A DNA stretch of 64,000 nt, from assembly GCF_901933205.1 (NCBI RefSeq), contig NC_044571.1, positions 54,039,530 to 54,103,529 of the forward strand. The letters are read 5' to 3'. Within the stretch, counting starts at the first letter, position 1; the number at the start of each line of letters is the position of its first letter. This document shows positions 26,491 to 37,702 of this stretch, piece by piece. The DNA is from Camarhynchus parvulus. Its lineage: Eukaryota > Chordata > Aves > Passeriformes > Thraupidae. The notes under the pieces are model-generated. The model searched no databases. It was given only the letters and a program-made list of their open reading frames with translations, and was not told where the DNA came from. The translations under genes and the position numbers were made by a program.

Positions 26491-26606
26491 AACTGATGCA
26501 TAATTGAGTTGTGTCCCATTGAGAGACATTCAGCTCAGAATTCAAACTTGAACAGATTTAATTCTTGCCTCAAAATCATGTCAGTGCTGTTTATAGTACT
26601 AAATTT

Positions 26607-26682
26607 GAGAAAGAAAAAGATGAAAAAGAAAAAGAAAGAGAAAAGGGGAAGAGGAAAGGGGGAAAGGGGGAGGGGAGGGAGG
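26607..26682 (+). repeat. Polypurine tract with G-quadruplex-type G runs
   Basis: The plus strand is almost entirely purine here. It begins as GAAAA-like units and becomes progressively G-rich. At 26658-26679 four G runs of 5, 5, 4 and 3 bases are separated by loops of 3, 1 and 1 bases, which fits the usual G-quadruplex sequence rule. The long purine strand could also form triplex DNA. It passes directly into the pentamer array downstream. Confidence 0.85.
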
Positions 26683-26747
26683 CGAGGCGAGGCGAGGCAG
26701 GGCAGGCCAGGCCAGGCCGGGCCGGGCAGGGCAAGGCAAGGCAAGGC
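26683..26747 (+). repeat. GC-rich pentanucleotide array with stepwise unit change
   Basis: Thirteen pentamers follow in one unbroken phase: CGAGG three times, CAGGG once, CAGGC three times, CGGGC twice, AGGGC once and AAGGC three times. Most neighbouring unit types differ by one base. This is the pattern expected when slippage repeatedly amplifies newly mutated units at different points of the array. Reading frames crossing it in several phases (26509-26835 plus, 26535-26744 minus and others) give arginine/glycine- or proline-rich peptides and are artefacts. Confidence 0.92.
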
Positions 26748-27589
26748 AGCTGAATTTTTGTGTAGAGTTTTAGACTCATTTGAGAAGAGAAAGCAAACCA
26801 GTTACTTTGCTGAGAAGGTTCAGTCTCTAGATTAATTTAGATAGATTTCTTTGGGTTTTGACTTTTGCTTTTTTCCTATACAGAGACACAGATTGCAGTT
26901 AATTTTGCTACAAGTCCAAGCATCTTCAAACTGCAAAATGGAAAAACGTGAAGTTGTGTAAAAACTAAAATTCATGAAGCTTGTTTATTGACACTTCTCT
27001 TCTCACAACACATTTCTGAGATGCCAGCATTATTTTCTGTTCATATTATGGCTATGTTTCAGGATAAATAAAGGCACTATAATCTTGTATTAGGCAGTTC
27101 ATCACAGTTATTTTCATTTAATTAAATTATGTAAAAACAAGGATGGTGTACAAGAACTACTGAAGACCTCCTGCCATTGGCCACAAGAACAAAGTGGAAA
27201 AAGGTGTGACACTGGAAGAATGATATTTGGCAATACTGCTAAATAAAAGAGGATCAAAGAATGGTGTCTCTGAGTGAAATAGCATCCCCAGTGTCATCTC
27301 TCTTTACAGCTGTGTCATTCTAGAAAAAAACAAGACCAAATGAAACCACTAAAAATTAAGCCCAGACAATCAAAAGCATTCAGGGAAGACATCAATGACT
27401 TTACTGAGTGTAGCTGGCAATGTTTTGTCAGCAGAGAACTTCAGGTGTGGGTTCTGCGAAGAGAGACTGGGACTGCCTTGCATGCTGTAGAGCATGGCTA
27501 AGCCCATAAGGCCAGGTAGTGGCTTCTCAGTGATAACATAGTCAAGAAAGTCAGGAGTGAAAAATGAGAAACAGTTCTGCAGGCAGCAA
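26748..27589. other. Noncoding DNA, no gene recognised
   Basis: AT-rich sequence becomes less AT-rich after about 27,360. The right-hand 200 bp may already belong to the decayed LTR element that follows, but I could not align it to that family from memory. The minus-strand frames 27370-27720 and 27498-27833 run through this boundary and have no recognisable domain. Confidence 0.5.
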
Positions 27590-28018
27590 GGTTGCACAAG
27601 AAGGTGGTGGGGGAGAGAGGGAGGGAACAAGTGCTCCAGACAGCAAGGCAGTGATTCCCTTGCAGCCCATGAAGAACCGCTGGAAGCAGATCCCACTGTA
27701 GCCCGTGGATGACCCCACACTGCAGCTGATGAGCAAGCCCCAAAAACAGCTGTAGCCTGTAGGATAGACCTATGCTACAGCAGCAGAGCAAAAGTGTTAA
27801 GGGCAAGAAAAGCAGAGAGAAGCTGTTACCCACAACCGCCTACTCCCTGTCTCTTCTGTGCCACTCGGAAGGGGGAGGTAGAGGATTCAGTAAAAAAGGA
27901 GTCTTTATCTCAACCCATCAGCTTTTTCAGCTTATTTTCTCCCCTTTTGATGTTGTGGGGCAGAGAAGAAGAGAACAGCTGAGTAAGGGTCAGGCAGGTG
28001 GCCAAGATCACTCCACCA
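27590..28018 (+). mobile_element. Decayed avian ERVL-type LTR element fragment
   Basis: The left part has the repeated GCAGCCCATGAAG / GTAGCCCGTGGATGACCCC / CACACTGCAGC wording typical of an avian ERVL-type repeat. Next come AGCAAAAGTG, GCAGAGAGAAGC and a CTGTGCCACTC..GGGGGAGGTAGAG block, then TTATCTCAACCCATCAGC, and the end CACTCCACCA at about 28,018. From recollection of the family, a segment of roughly 150 to 200 bp carrying the polyadenylation region is missing between about 27,890 and 27,905. The left end could not be fixed and no target-site duplication was found. Open frames inside it are not genes. The family is recalled, not searched. Confidence 0.5.
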
Positions 28019-29610
28019 TGATGATGAAACAGGGTCTCTAATCAGTAGCCCAGCATGAGAATTTGCACACTGCCCTTCTCTTGTTTAAAAGTAATGGTAT
28101 ACACAAAGATAGAAGCTGTGAGAAAAAAGTGCCAATCACTTTCTGAAGGCCTGAAGGGAAAATTCTTTCAGTGCAACCTCAGACCCAAACTGTGGAATAA
28201 AAAAAGTATTTTTAGAAAGCTCCAGCTGTATTCTGTTAAGGCATGAACATATACTTTTGTAGATTCAGAAAATGTTATGGTCATTTAGCCTAACCTCTTG
28301 TGTAAGATAGGCAATAGTATCCTAGTCAGTGACTTCTGCAATTAGTCATTAACCTAGAAATTCTCTCTTTACTTTTTCTGATTTAGATCTACTACTGACT
28401 ACTGTGTTTACAGGCTAGCTTTTATTTTAATTAAAAATAAATATTATCGGGTGAGAGTTGAAATTTTTTTGAAATTGCTCCTGTAAACCTCTTGTGTCAT
28501 TGTGTCTTTTATTATTCTTTGGTGATTAATTCCTTGGTGTCATGGAGGTAGCTGCCTATATGTTGCTTGCAACCCTGCTCTTTCTTGTAGTCTCTTGTTA
28601 ATGTGGCAAGCAAAAAAATAGCAATTTTGTTACCTCATTCCCACCAATCCAGATATCGGTGCCTGATTTAACCTACCATTAAAAATGTCAGCCTGTAAAA
28701 GTACAAGCACTTTTTACATTACTGTGGAACTTGAAATACCAGAGTCACATTTAGCTGCTCTAACTCATTATTTTAAAAGAGTATATTGTGCAGTAATGTG
28801 AGGTAAGAGATGGTAACATTTTCTCATAGATCAAATACATACCATAAATCTGTAAAGGTTAAGGAGTTCAGATCCACTGCTTTTGACAGAAGATCTGCCA
28901 AATTTACTGAATACACATAATTTCTGATACTATAAAAATAAGCTGTCCTCAACTGCAGGCTGCATAAGTCTTCATTTAACAAAAACAATACCTCAGTTAG
29001 CATACTGTTTTAGAATTTCTAATCCCAGCATAGAGTGTGTTTCTTGCTTGTGTTAAAAACTTCTAGTGCATAGTTCAGAGGAATAAAAGAATAAGCAAAT
29101 TAAAACCACAATTTCCATGCTATCTTTGTAGTAGAATTTGAGCAGCCCTGAAAAATATCCTGTGCATGTGCATACACCCACAGAGAAGGCTGTGGGTGGT
29201 AAATTCATTGACAAGCAGTTAAAAATAAAAGGCAAAGCCCACTTGGTTAATTGCTCATGTTGCTTGCTTTCACAGTTGGCATTTCTCAAATCAAAATGAA
29301 GTACTCTTTTCTAACATAGACTTTTAAGACAACAGAAATGTTGAGCTGTTTACAAACCAAGTAAACCATTTCCCAAAATTTTACAACTAGCATATCTTTA
29401 ACTTTCACATGTAACGCGTGAAAGAACCAGAACAACAATAACAACCATCAGTTTTAAAATTTTAGGTGGATGTATAAATATAAACTAAGTTGTTTGCTAT
29501 CAGTGTCTCAGTACAATGACACCTACATGGAAATCAGGTAAGTTGAAGTTGTTATGTGATACAGTAGGATGAAAACCTTAAATTTTTTCACTGCTTTCCA
29601 GTGAGCATTA
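28019..29610. other. AT-rich noncoding DNA, no feature seen
   Basis: There is no frame above 80 codons with any recognisable motif, and no repeat family was recognised. A TGATGATGA string directly follows the LTR fragment end. Confidence 0.6.
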
Positions 29611-29752
29611 TACAGATATTTAACTCAGCTGATTAGAGCATCATGCTAATAGTCTCAGGGTTATGGGTTTGATCCCTACAAGAGCCATTCGTTTAAGAGC
29701 TGCATGTGGTGACCCCTGTGGGTCCCTTCCAACTCAGAATATTCTGCGATTC
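29611..29752 (+). mobile_element. tRNA-Ile-derived SINE with CR1 tail (TguSINE1-like)
   Basis: The head reads as a decayed tRNA-Ile. The A-box region TTAACTCAGCTGATTAGAGC lies at about 29620-29640, the anticodon region GCTAATA at 29645-29651 still carries anticodon AAT (29648-29650), and the B box GGTTTGATCC lies at 29666-29675. An acceptor-like AGAGCCA ends at 29687. The body then switches to a CR1-type tail, GTGGGTCCCTTCCAACTC at about 29717-29734, ending ATTCTGCGATTC at 29752. RNA polymerase III transcribes such elements from the internal A and B boxes, and the CR1 reverse transcriptase mobilises them through the shared tail. This composition matches the passerine SINE known as TguSINE1. 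The copy is about 140 bp and mutated in both stems, so it is a fossil and not a functional tRNA. Confidence 0.85.
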
Positions 29753-30360
29753 CTTGTGTAGCCAGGAGGAATTTCACACGTTCTATGATGAGAGCAGCTG
29801 TAGTTCTCATAAGGCCCAACTGGTGAGCGGACCAAAACTATTCCCTCAATCAACACTGTCTTCTCAACTGATTGATATGATTGGTGAGTAAGACCAGCCC
29901 TCTCTTGGTATGCAGTTGGTGAATGATATACGGCAAGTGCTTCATTTCTCCACTGACTATCATTGAATCTTTGAATGACACAGTCAGGTTTCTTCGTCTG
30001 CATTGATGATTTCAACAGCTGGATAAGATGAATCCCCATGCCATACTGATCTCCAAATTCTTGGAAGACATTAATAACAATTTAGCTGTACAGAAGATGT
30101 AGAAAACATCTTGAGGATGTGATTCTAATTAACTGATTTTATTCTACTTAATTGAGAACTGATTGGTAATATGGATGTGGAGCCTACCTAGAAAGACTAA
30201 GTATGAAATGGCTACATCTGTAATCTTCAAAATCAGATAGCAGAAATACAGTAGAACCAAAATAGGAATGCAAACTTCAAGAGAAATAGGAATTTGTATG
30301 AAAAGATTTGCCACAAACTGTGAGCCTTGTGAAGGAAAATATGAAGTGTTATGAGTGATA

Positions 30361-30409
30361 AACCTGGCTAAACTGCATGTTTTCATTAGAAACCTGGCTC
30401 AACTGCATG
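30361..30409 (+). repeat. 30-bp-period partial tandem duplication
   Basis: AACCTGGCTAAACTGCATG at 30361-30379 recurs as AACCTGGCTCAACTGCATG at 30391-30409, one mismatch in 19 bases. This is a local duplication with no other structure. Confidence 0.8.
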
Positions 30410-33400
30410 ATCTTGAGCAAAAGAGGAAAGCATTCAGAAAATGATAACTTTTATCCAAAGAGCAGACAAAAATGTGTTAGTAGTGACTTCATCTACTTGA
30501 TGGAATACCTTATCTTTCTGGGTCCCTTCTAAACTTATGATTTATGAAGGACAGTGACCTTTTGCAAAGTGTCAGCTTATATTTATATGAATACCATAGG
30601 TAGCTTAAATGATTTTTTGTTCCCCAATTCCTTTTGTCATTCAGGCTGTTCTTTTAACTTACACTCTCACCCCTAGGCATGTTGAGATACAGTTTAATAA
30701 ATCAAAAATATCCTGAGGACCAAACTGAAACTGGTTTCCATTAGTTATTTTTGTTTCATCTTCCTCTCATTTTTTACTGATTTATTGCAATATAATAAAC
30801 TTGAAAAAATAGAAGTTAAAATTACTTAGTGGAAACCGATGTTGAAAATTCTTACTGTGAACTGCTTATGAACATCCCCCCCCTCCCAAGCCACTTATTT
30901 TTAATTATATATTTAAATATTAGGGGCATATTTTCCACCTGGTAGTTGATTCAGCATATTGCACCATAGTTTCTGCTTTCTAATTAGCTGTATGGCTTTT
31001 TTTTTGCTATGTAGATAAAATACAAAATGAAAAATCAGCAGCGGCTGTAGCTCCCAGTCTTCAGACAATAATTTTCTTTCCATTTACTTCCTCCTTTTTA
31101 TTGAATCTTATGATAGAAGTGTCCAGCTACATAAATGTGCAAGACCTGGTGGCAGACAAATAAGACCAGCACCTGTTCAGAACTGCAGCTTATAAGAAAC
31201 TCATAAACAGCTGCAACAATAAGCAGCAGCCAAAGTGTGTCTGGAGTGTCACTGAGCACACAGAAGTGAGGACAGTTGGGTTAGTGAGGTAAACAAACAC
31301 GTTCATAGGCCTTCAAACAATTCAGAACTGTGAGGACTATATAATAATGAATTGTAAGCATTTATTTTCAGGCGTACATTACCTACTTGCTAAAGTGTTT
31401 AGAATTCATAAATAGATTTTTTTTTTAAAGACCCTTGTCCAAAACATTCAAATGACCATTTTTTTAAAAAAGATCCTGGTCATGTTCTCACATTTTTCAA
31501 CTTTTTTTTGTTAAAGGAAAAGAAAAATATTTTTGTCTGTTTTCCCTGAATCTATTATGTTACAAGGAAAGTAACACACTACATTATTATATAGTAGAAC
31601 TTTCTTGAAACGCACTACATTATTATGTAATGTGTAACAGTAACACACGAATTATTTCTTCATTAATGGAATATTATAGAATATATTTGATAAAATATAT
31701 TTCTGGACCAGGAATACTTGTCAGAAATCTGATGGTTTCAAAAGCAAGGATATCCCTCTTTTCAATAATGACAATAACTAGCACTACATCTGTACTCTGC
31801 TTGACTCAAATGGATCTGGAATGCTGAAAGCACAGCTGAGACAGTACAAGGGATTGAACTCAATTATGTGGACAGGAAGTTTGGGTGGATGTTTCAACAC
31901 AGTATCTTATACTGATAGTGTTGAATGCTGATGTTAGAATTCTGTGCATTTCATTTTCTGACAGAAATATTGGGTCGGTGTGTTTCTGTTTTTGTGGGAG
32001 TTTTTGCTTGTTTTGGTTTGGCTTTTGTTGTTTTTAAAGTTTTTAGGAAGATGAAATTGTAGCTGTATAATCAGCAATACTTTCTGCCGCCATTTTGATA
32101 TTAATTTCCAAGTCTTGATTTTTTGCTTTTCCTTTAGGGGCCCTTTGAAACTAGTATTGAATACATACGCTGCTATTTGAGTTCCAGAAGTGTTTTCAAT
32201 CATTCTGAGTACTTCATATATATCTGTCAACTCATGAGCTCATGATTGCAAAGTATCTTTTGCTACAGGTGTTGAAATCAGTAATAGAACTTTCTTGAAA
32301 TTATTACTCATACAAAAAAAAAAAAAAGCTGAAATGCAACTATCCACAGAATCAGTAGATTTCTTTTTCCCTTGTATTTCTTCTCTGCCTTTACAGTTGT
32401 TTGGCCTCTGGTCCTAGTGTAGTTTCACTGCCTACACATTTGATAGCTCTAAAATATTTCATGCCAGAGAAGAAAAGGAAAAAAAAAACCAAACACTTTC
32501 TGTCCTAATTTATCTTCTGGTACTGTCAGTAAATCTTACAAAAGAAGCATCCTACAAGCTGTAGAGGAAAAACATATAAGTTAACCTTTAAATACTTTAA
32601 ATAGTTGCTGCCTTCTGTTTCAGTGAAACATACTGAAGGAAACTTCCTTACAAACTGTTTTTGAAAGTTGCACAGGGTAATGTGTCCCTTAACGAGTCAA
32701 AATAAACATGTACAATAACTGAAAACACTCTATTCTTGAAAATATTTTCAAATCCTGTGCACAGATGGATTGAGAGTTTAATTACAGCAACCTTTGAGTG
32801 TCACAAACATCGCTGTTCTCTCAGAGCTGGATAAACAGCAACAAAACTATCCATCAGTATCTAGTTTGACAGATATATATATCAGTTATGATTGCAAAAA
32901 GATGTTATTTCATTTATGTCACCCAAACATCCAAAAAAACCATGCAATATCCTTCCTATTGGAAGGATGTCTATTTTTAGATATCCAGTGATGTATTTCA
33001 AGTATAGCAACAATAATTATCAATTTGCAAAGGCCTAATTAATGTTTGAGTTTACTTAAAATGATGTTCTGAGTTCTTGCTTTTTGGTGCATATGTGGAA
33101 ACACACACACTACCGAATTCTCCTTAGAGCATCCCCACTGCTGAGAAGTTTCATCTCAACTGGAGAGTTTTTCTGCAATAGCATTCCAGTAATAATCTAT
33201 GGTCGTGTATACAGAACTGCAGCATATTGCCATGTATTCTTCTAATATAGATCTAAATGCTTTGTAAAGACTTTGTAATGAATCTTACTATGGCAATTAT
33301 GAATACAAATGAAATAATACTCTCTTTTTTTTGGTGTTTTCTTTACCAAATAAAAAACCCTCTCTATTTTATACTAAAATGTGAAATTTAAAAGCAAAAC

Positions 33401-33795
33401 CAAAAGAGAAATAAGCTAATTGCATATTTTATACTGAGAAATATACTTTCAAAACCCTAGGTAGTGAATAATTACCTATTCCAGCATCCCAGTGCCACAG
33501 TGGAACAAAACAATAACCATTGTGAAGAAAGGCAGTCAATAAGGTAAATATCATTCTACAGAGCTTATGGGATAGTAATGTATAATGTCACAGCACGTGT
33601 TATTTTAATTATCTTCAAAATAATACACAACGCAGACCATCTTGTGCATAACAGTATATATTTGTAGGTTCTGCTTATGTATACTTGGCTCTTACTTTAT
33701 TCCAAGAGTTGGTGCGGATTTGCACTTCCCTTCAGCTTCTACAATACCTTTCAGTGATTAGGAAATATTTAAATGGGTGAATGCAGACAAGCTGA

Positions 33796-33851
33796 ATTTA
33801 TTCCACTAGTGCTTAGAAGTGGCTATTTATTCCACTAGTGACTTAGAAGTG
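33796..33851 (+). repeat. Near-perfect tandem duplication of about 26 bp
   Basis: ATTTATTCCACTAGTG followed by CTTAGAAGTG (33796-33821) recurs at 33825-33851 with one inserted A. Only three bases separate the copies, so this is a recent local duplication. Confidence 0.85.
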
Positions 33852-36800
33852 AGCCACCTGTGGCAGGGAAGCCAGTTACTTTGATGTTGCACTGTGAATG
33901 AGCTAGTATATCCTACTATACAGTATAACTTTGGATCAGAAATGTTTATGTGCCATCAATACTTTAATTTGTTCACAGGGTCATTTAGAATCAGGATGAA
34001 ATGTTTGTTTTCTGAGGGAAATATGAGGACACGTGTTTTCATCACGTTGGTAAAAATTCAAAATACTTTAGATGATTTATGCTGTTTGTGATAACATAAA
34101 CTGAGCAGAAGGAAGACAAAGTTCCCACCCTAGTTTCTACTCTAACACTTAGAAAATTCCCCAATCTAGAAAACACACTGAAATTGTTTGCAACTATGAC
34201 AAAAGTGTGTCTGATTTTGTTGCTGAACAGAAGGGGGCTGATTAAGTGTTTCATATTCAGAATGTAAGCTTGAAAAAGGACCATTCTACACTTCTCAGAC
34301 ATTTTATTTCTAAATGTAGATGTTTTTTAAAGTTCACAGTTTTTAAGACTTTGGTATTTTCATTTTCCTATCCCATTTTAAAAGATCATTGTGGAAGGAC
34401 TTGACATAATTATTACGTCTCCCCTGTGTTTTATGGATAAGACTTATATAGCCAGGTGCTTCTTGTAACCACTTTTAATCATTCATTTCTAAAAAGGCAA
34501 TTATAAATTCCCTATCCATGGTAAACATTTAACCTCTCATGTCAGCAGGGCCTATCTTGTTGTTCTAAAGAGATTTTAGCTGTGAAGTGAAGATGGATTG
34601 AATTAAGTGTTTCAGCTCCCTGGAAATTATATGAGCATCCTACCAACATCACTCTAATCAGAAAACTATTTCCACTCTTCTGCCTTAAATAGTATCAGTC
34701 CAGGATGTGTACAGGGAGGCTTTTAAAAATTTCACTACCAACTGTCCCTCAAATGGTACAAAGTGACATTGCAGTTGAATAGAAGGTGCTGACTCTTATC
34801 TGTGGTTAATAGCATTCTATAGCATCTTTTGCTAGCCACCATTCAGCTGCCAGTTAGCACAAAGCCACGTCTTCACGACTTTTAAAGGGTCTGCATTAAT
34901 ACACCCAGACAATCAATGGTTTCTGCCCCTTCCACAAGGACATTGGTTTGTTACTGCTGCTAGATGCTGTCAACAGAAAACGACACAGGAGTCGCAAAAG
35001 GCAAAATGGTGTCAATTTAATCAGAGAATAGACAAAAGGCAAACAATGCTGTCCTGGAAAGGGGTATAGCAAGGAGACTCAGAGGTTGGCGTAAGCTACA
35101 CTTGGCAGGTCCCAGTGAAACCAGATTGAAATTCAATGATACGAAATCCAGCAATGTGACACACAGGATGAGAGCTGTTGTTTCTATTCAATTAAAATCA
35201 GTGACTGCTGCTGGCGTAAAATAAATTTGACAAAATACCAAGAGAATCTGTATTGTAGGTCAAACTATTTTCCTTCTAAACTGAAAGAAAATAACAGTGG
35301 GAAATGAGTAAGTGCAATTGTTGTCTAAATTACACAAAATAATAATAAAAAAGTCATCCTGCAATTTCCTGTTCACTGTGAAGTTAAAAAAAACTCTACT
35401 GATTGAGCTGATTCCACTAAAAAACTAAGCAATTTAAAGTGTTTACATATTTATGAAAGTAGGCTGCAAGAATCAGAAGATTTTTTGTTTTGGAATTCAT
35501 ACTGTTTTGCATGTAACTTCTCAAATACCTGCTTATTTTCAAGGATTTATAGAAAAATAACATGATCTTCCACCTTATTTGTGAAAAAGCTGGTTTTAAA
35601 AACAGTCCAGTTATGCATTTCTTTAATGTGTGTGTGTCCTGTACTGACAGGATACTGAAGGGACTCTATGTCAACGCAAAATTTGCAGCTTCCTCCTTCA
35701 TCTCTGAGGTGAGTCTTGTAAGGAAAGCTTGGTGCTCAGCCAGGGAGGGATCCAAATGGTGTCTGATCTGAGCTGCCTTGGTTAGGAAAACAGATCTCAT
35801 ATTAGAAGAATGAATTGCACATGTCCTGTAGCCTAGATGCAGGTTTGCAAACATTTAGGCTCAGGTTCTCTTTGTCTAATATTGAGCACCAAGTAAGTGT
35901 TCTTTTCTAGCTGATGTAAATCCAGAGCGTTATTCAGTGTTCTGAAGTTCTGAATCAACTAGAAATACCTTATGTTTCTCTCCTCTGCACACACAAGAAA
36001 TGTAAAAGTTGATTTTCTAATATTATTTGGTCCTTCGTGTATGTACATGAAAAAATCATGTGACGAATGATAAGGATAATTGTTACTGTTCAGAAATCTC
36101 CCAAGATTCTTTTTTCTTCTATGTAAACTATTAAGATGGGAAGATATTGGAAAGAAAAAAATCTTTATGTTTTTGAAAATATGCACTTAAATTAAGAATG
36201 CAAGATGCTCAAGATGATATAACTGCTATGGTCAGGTGAACCAGCTGTTTACCAGTTAGTGGTAATAAGTGAATGCTTACATTAATAAACTTTTTGACTA
36301 ATTAATCCATTTAACTTTCTTGTTCTCTTTTGCTGATTATTTTCTGTAGTAAAAAAAAGACCAGACTGTTTGCAAAGACCTTTACATATACGTGTATAGA
36401 ATTTCTTGACCTACATAATAAGTCTAGAACTTATTTGTGTATTCTGAAGACCTTTATGGTCATCTGCCTGTCATTTCTGCCTGTAAACTACTCCAAAGTA
36501 AATGAAAGTAACTGTAATCAAAATGACTTTGTAGGATGTAAAGTGGCGAGGGCAGGTGTCAACCTGGTAACAGCTCTTCAGTCGTATGGCATTCTGCTGT
36601 GGGAAACAGCTGGACTGTGATTTATGAATGAGGATTCGTTAAAAAAACATCAGTATTATCCTGCATGGACAATTACTCTGGTGGGAAGCCACCTAAACTC
36701 AAATCCAATGTGAGGCAGACTGCTGGCCTTCTGAAATAGTGTGTCATAAACAGTCACAAGCAAGTAGACAGTGAAATGAGGTGAAGATGCAGCTGCCTAA

Positions 36801-37559
36801 ACCTGATTTGCTGTTCTGAGCAAGACACTTACCCTTGGCTTTATCTATCCTACCATTAGATATCTGAAAGATAAACTCTTACCATAAACTGAGTATGTCT
36901 CCAATAAAACAGATGGAAAGAAGCATACATATTCCATAGAATTTCGGATGGGATCACTGGTGCCTTGGAAGTGCGTCTTTTTCTCTATTGACAACCATTT
37001 TGGTTTGCAGTCTGAGGTGCTTATTTTAAGGAGCTTCAATGTTAGACAACATAAAATGAGCACCTAATTTAATGACGTTCATTTCTGAGCAGCAACAAGT
37101 TCTACAGAAATGTAGTAGGGCTTTAAAAAGCTACTTTTATGAGTGTTAACAATGTAGCATGTCAGATAATATCTTTGGAAATTATGAAGTCATTGTGATG
37201 AAAAAACTATTAAAAGTAAAAAAAAAAAAAAGAAAAATTTAAGAAAGCTTTTCTTTTTTTCCAGTGTACAATCACTGGATTTCATATATGACAGAAATTT
37301 TGTATTTAGATTTTATATATTTGAAGCAATATCTTTTCTGTGGAGTGTGAATTTAATTGATACTTTTGGTGGATCTGAACTGTTTTTCTACTACAAGTAA
37401 CAATCATGAGAAGTTTGTACGTGTATGGACCTTTCTATTCATAACTGTCAGCAGATTTCTTTAACATTATTGAGAATAAAATTTTTAAAAACCACAGTAT
37501 TTTTTAAAAGTTAATTTAAATTATAGTTACATACATGGTAGAAGGCTTCAACTTCCCCG

Positions 37560-37610
37560 AAAAAACACAAACGAAAAAACAACCAAACCAACCAAACAAA
37601 AAAAAACCAC
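37560..37610. repeat. A-rich low-complexity tract
   Basis: Runs of A interrupted by C and CC, of the same style as the tract at 19.3 kb. The plus-strand frame over it (37535-37753) gives a Lys/Gln/Asn-rich artefact. Confidence 0.8.
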
Positions 37611-37688
37611 TAAAGGTCTTATTTTTTAGTCATAGTTTTTGTTGGTTTTTTGTTGGCACTGTGTGTGTTTTCATGCACATGGCTCTGC

Positions 37689-37702
37689 ATGTGTGTGTGT
37701 GT
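37689..37702. repeat. Short (TG)7 microsatellite
   Basis: Seven uninterrupted TG dinucleotides. Confidence 0.8.

Larger units (their letters stand above)
14545..26606. other. Long AT-rich noncoding stretch, no gene or transposon recognised
   Basis: Only low-complexity runs, small hairpins and short duplications were found (A/C-rich at 19287-19360, TTTTA-type at 26141-26168, an 11-bp inverted repeat at 24460-24502, an 18-bp-period duplication at 26457-26490). All frames are under 95 codons with no recognisable domains. The stretch 17,930-18,070 is more complex in composition and could be a conserved noncoding element, but this is untested. Confidence 0.6.

Noticed and set aside
26509..26835. 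Overlapping frames rich in Arg/Gly or Pro/Leu
   Set aside because: They are produced by the purine tract and the pentamer array, and are open in several frames at once.
29611..29687. Possible functional tRNA-Ile gene
   Set aside because: The stems are mutated, the 5' acceptor half is lost and the sequence runs directly into a CR1 tail. It is the head of a SINE.
31595..32300. Exact 16-mer TAGAACTTTCTTGAAA at 31595 and 32285
   Set aside because: A repeat of this length is expected by chance at least once in an AT-rich window of this size, and the flanks do not match.
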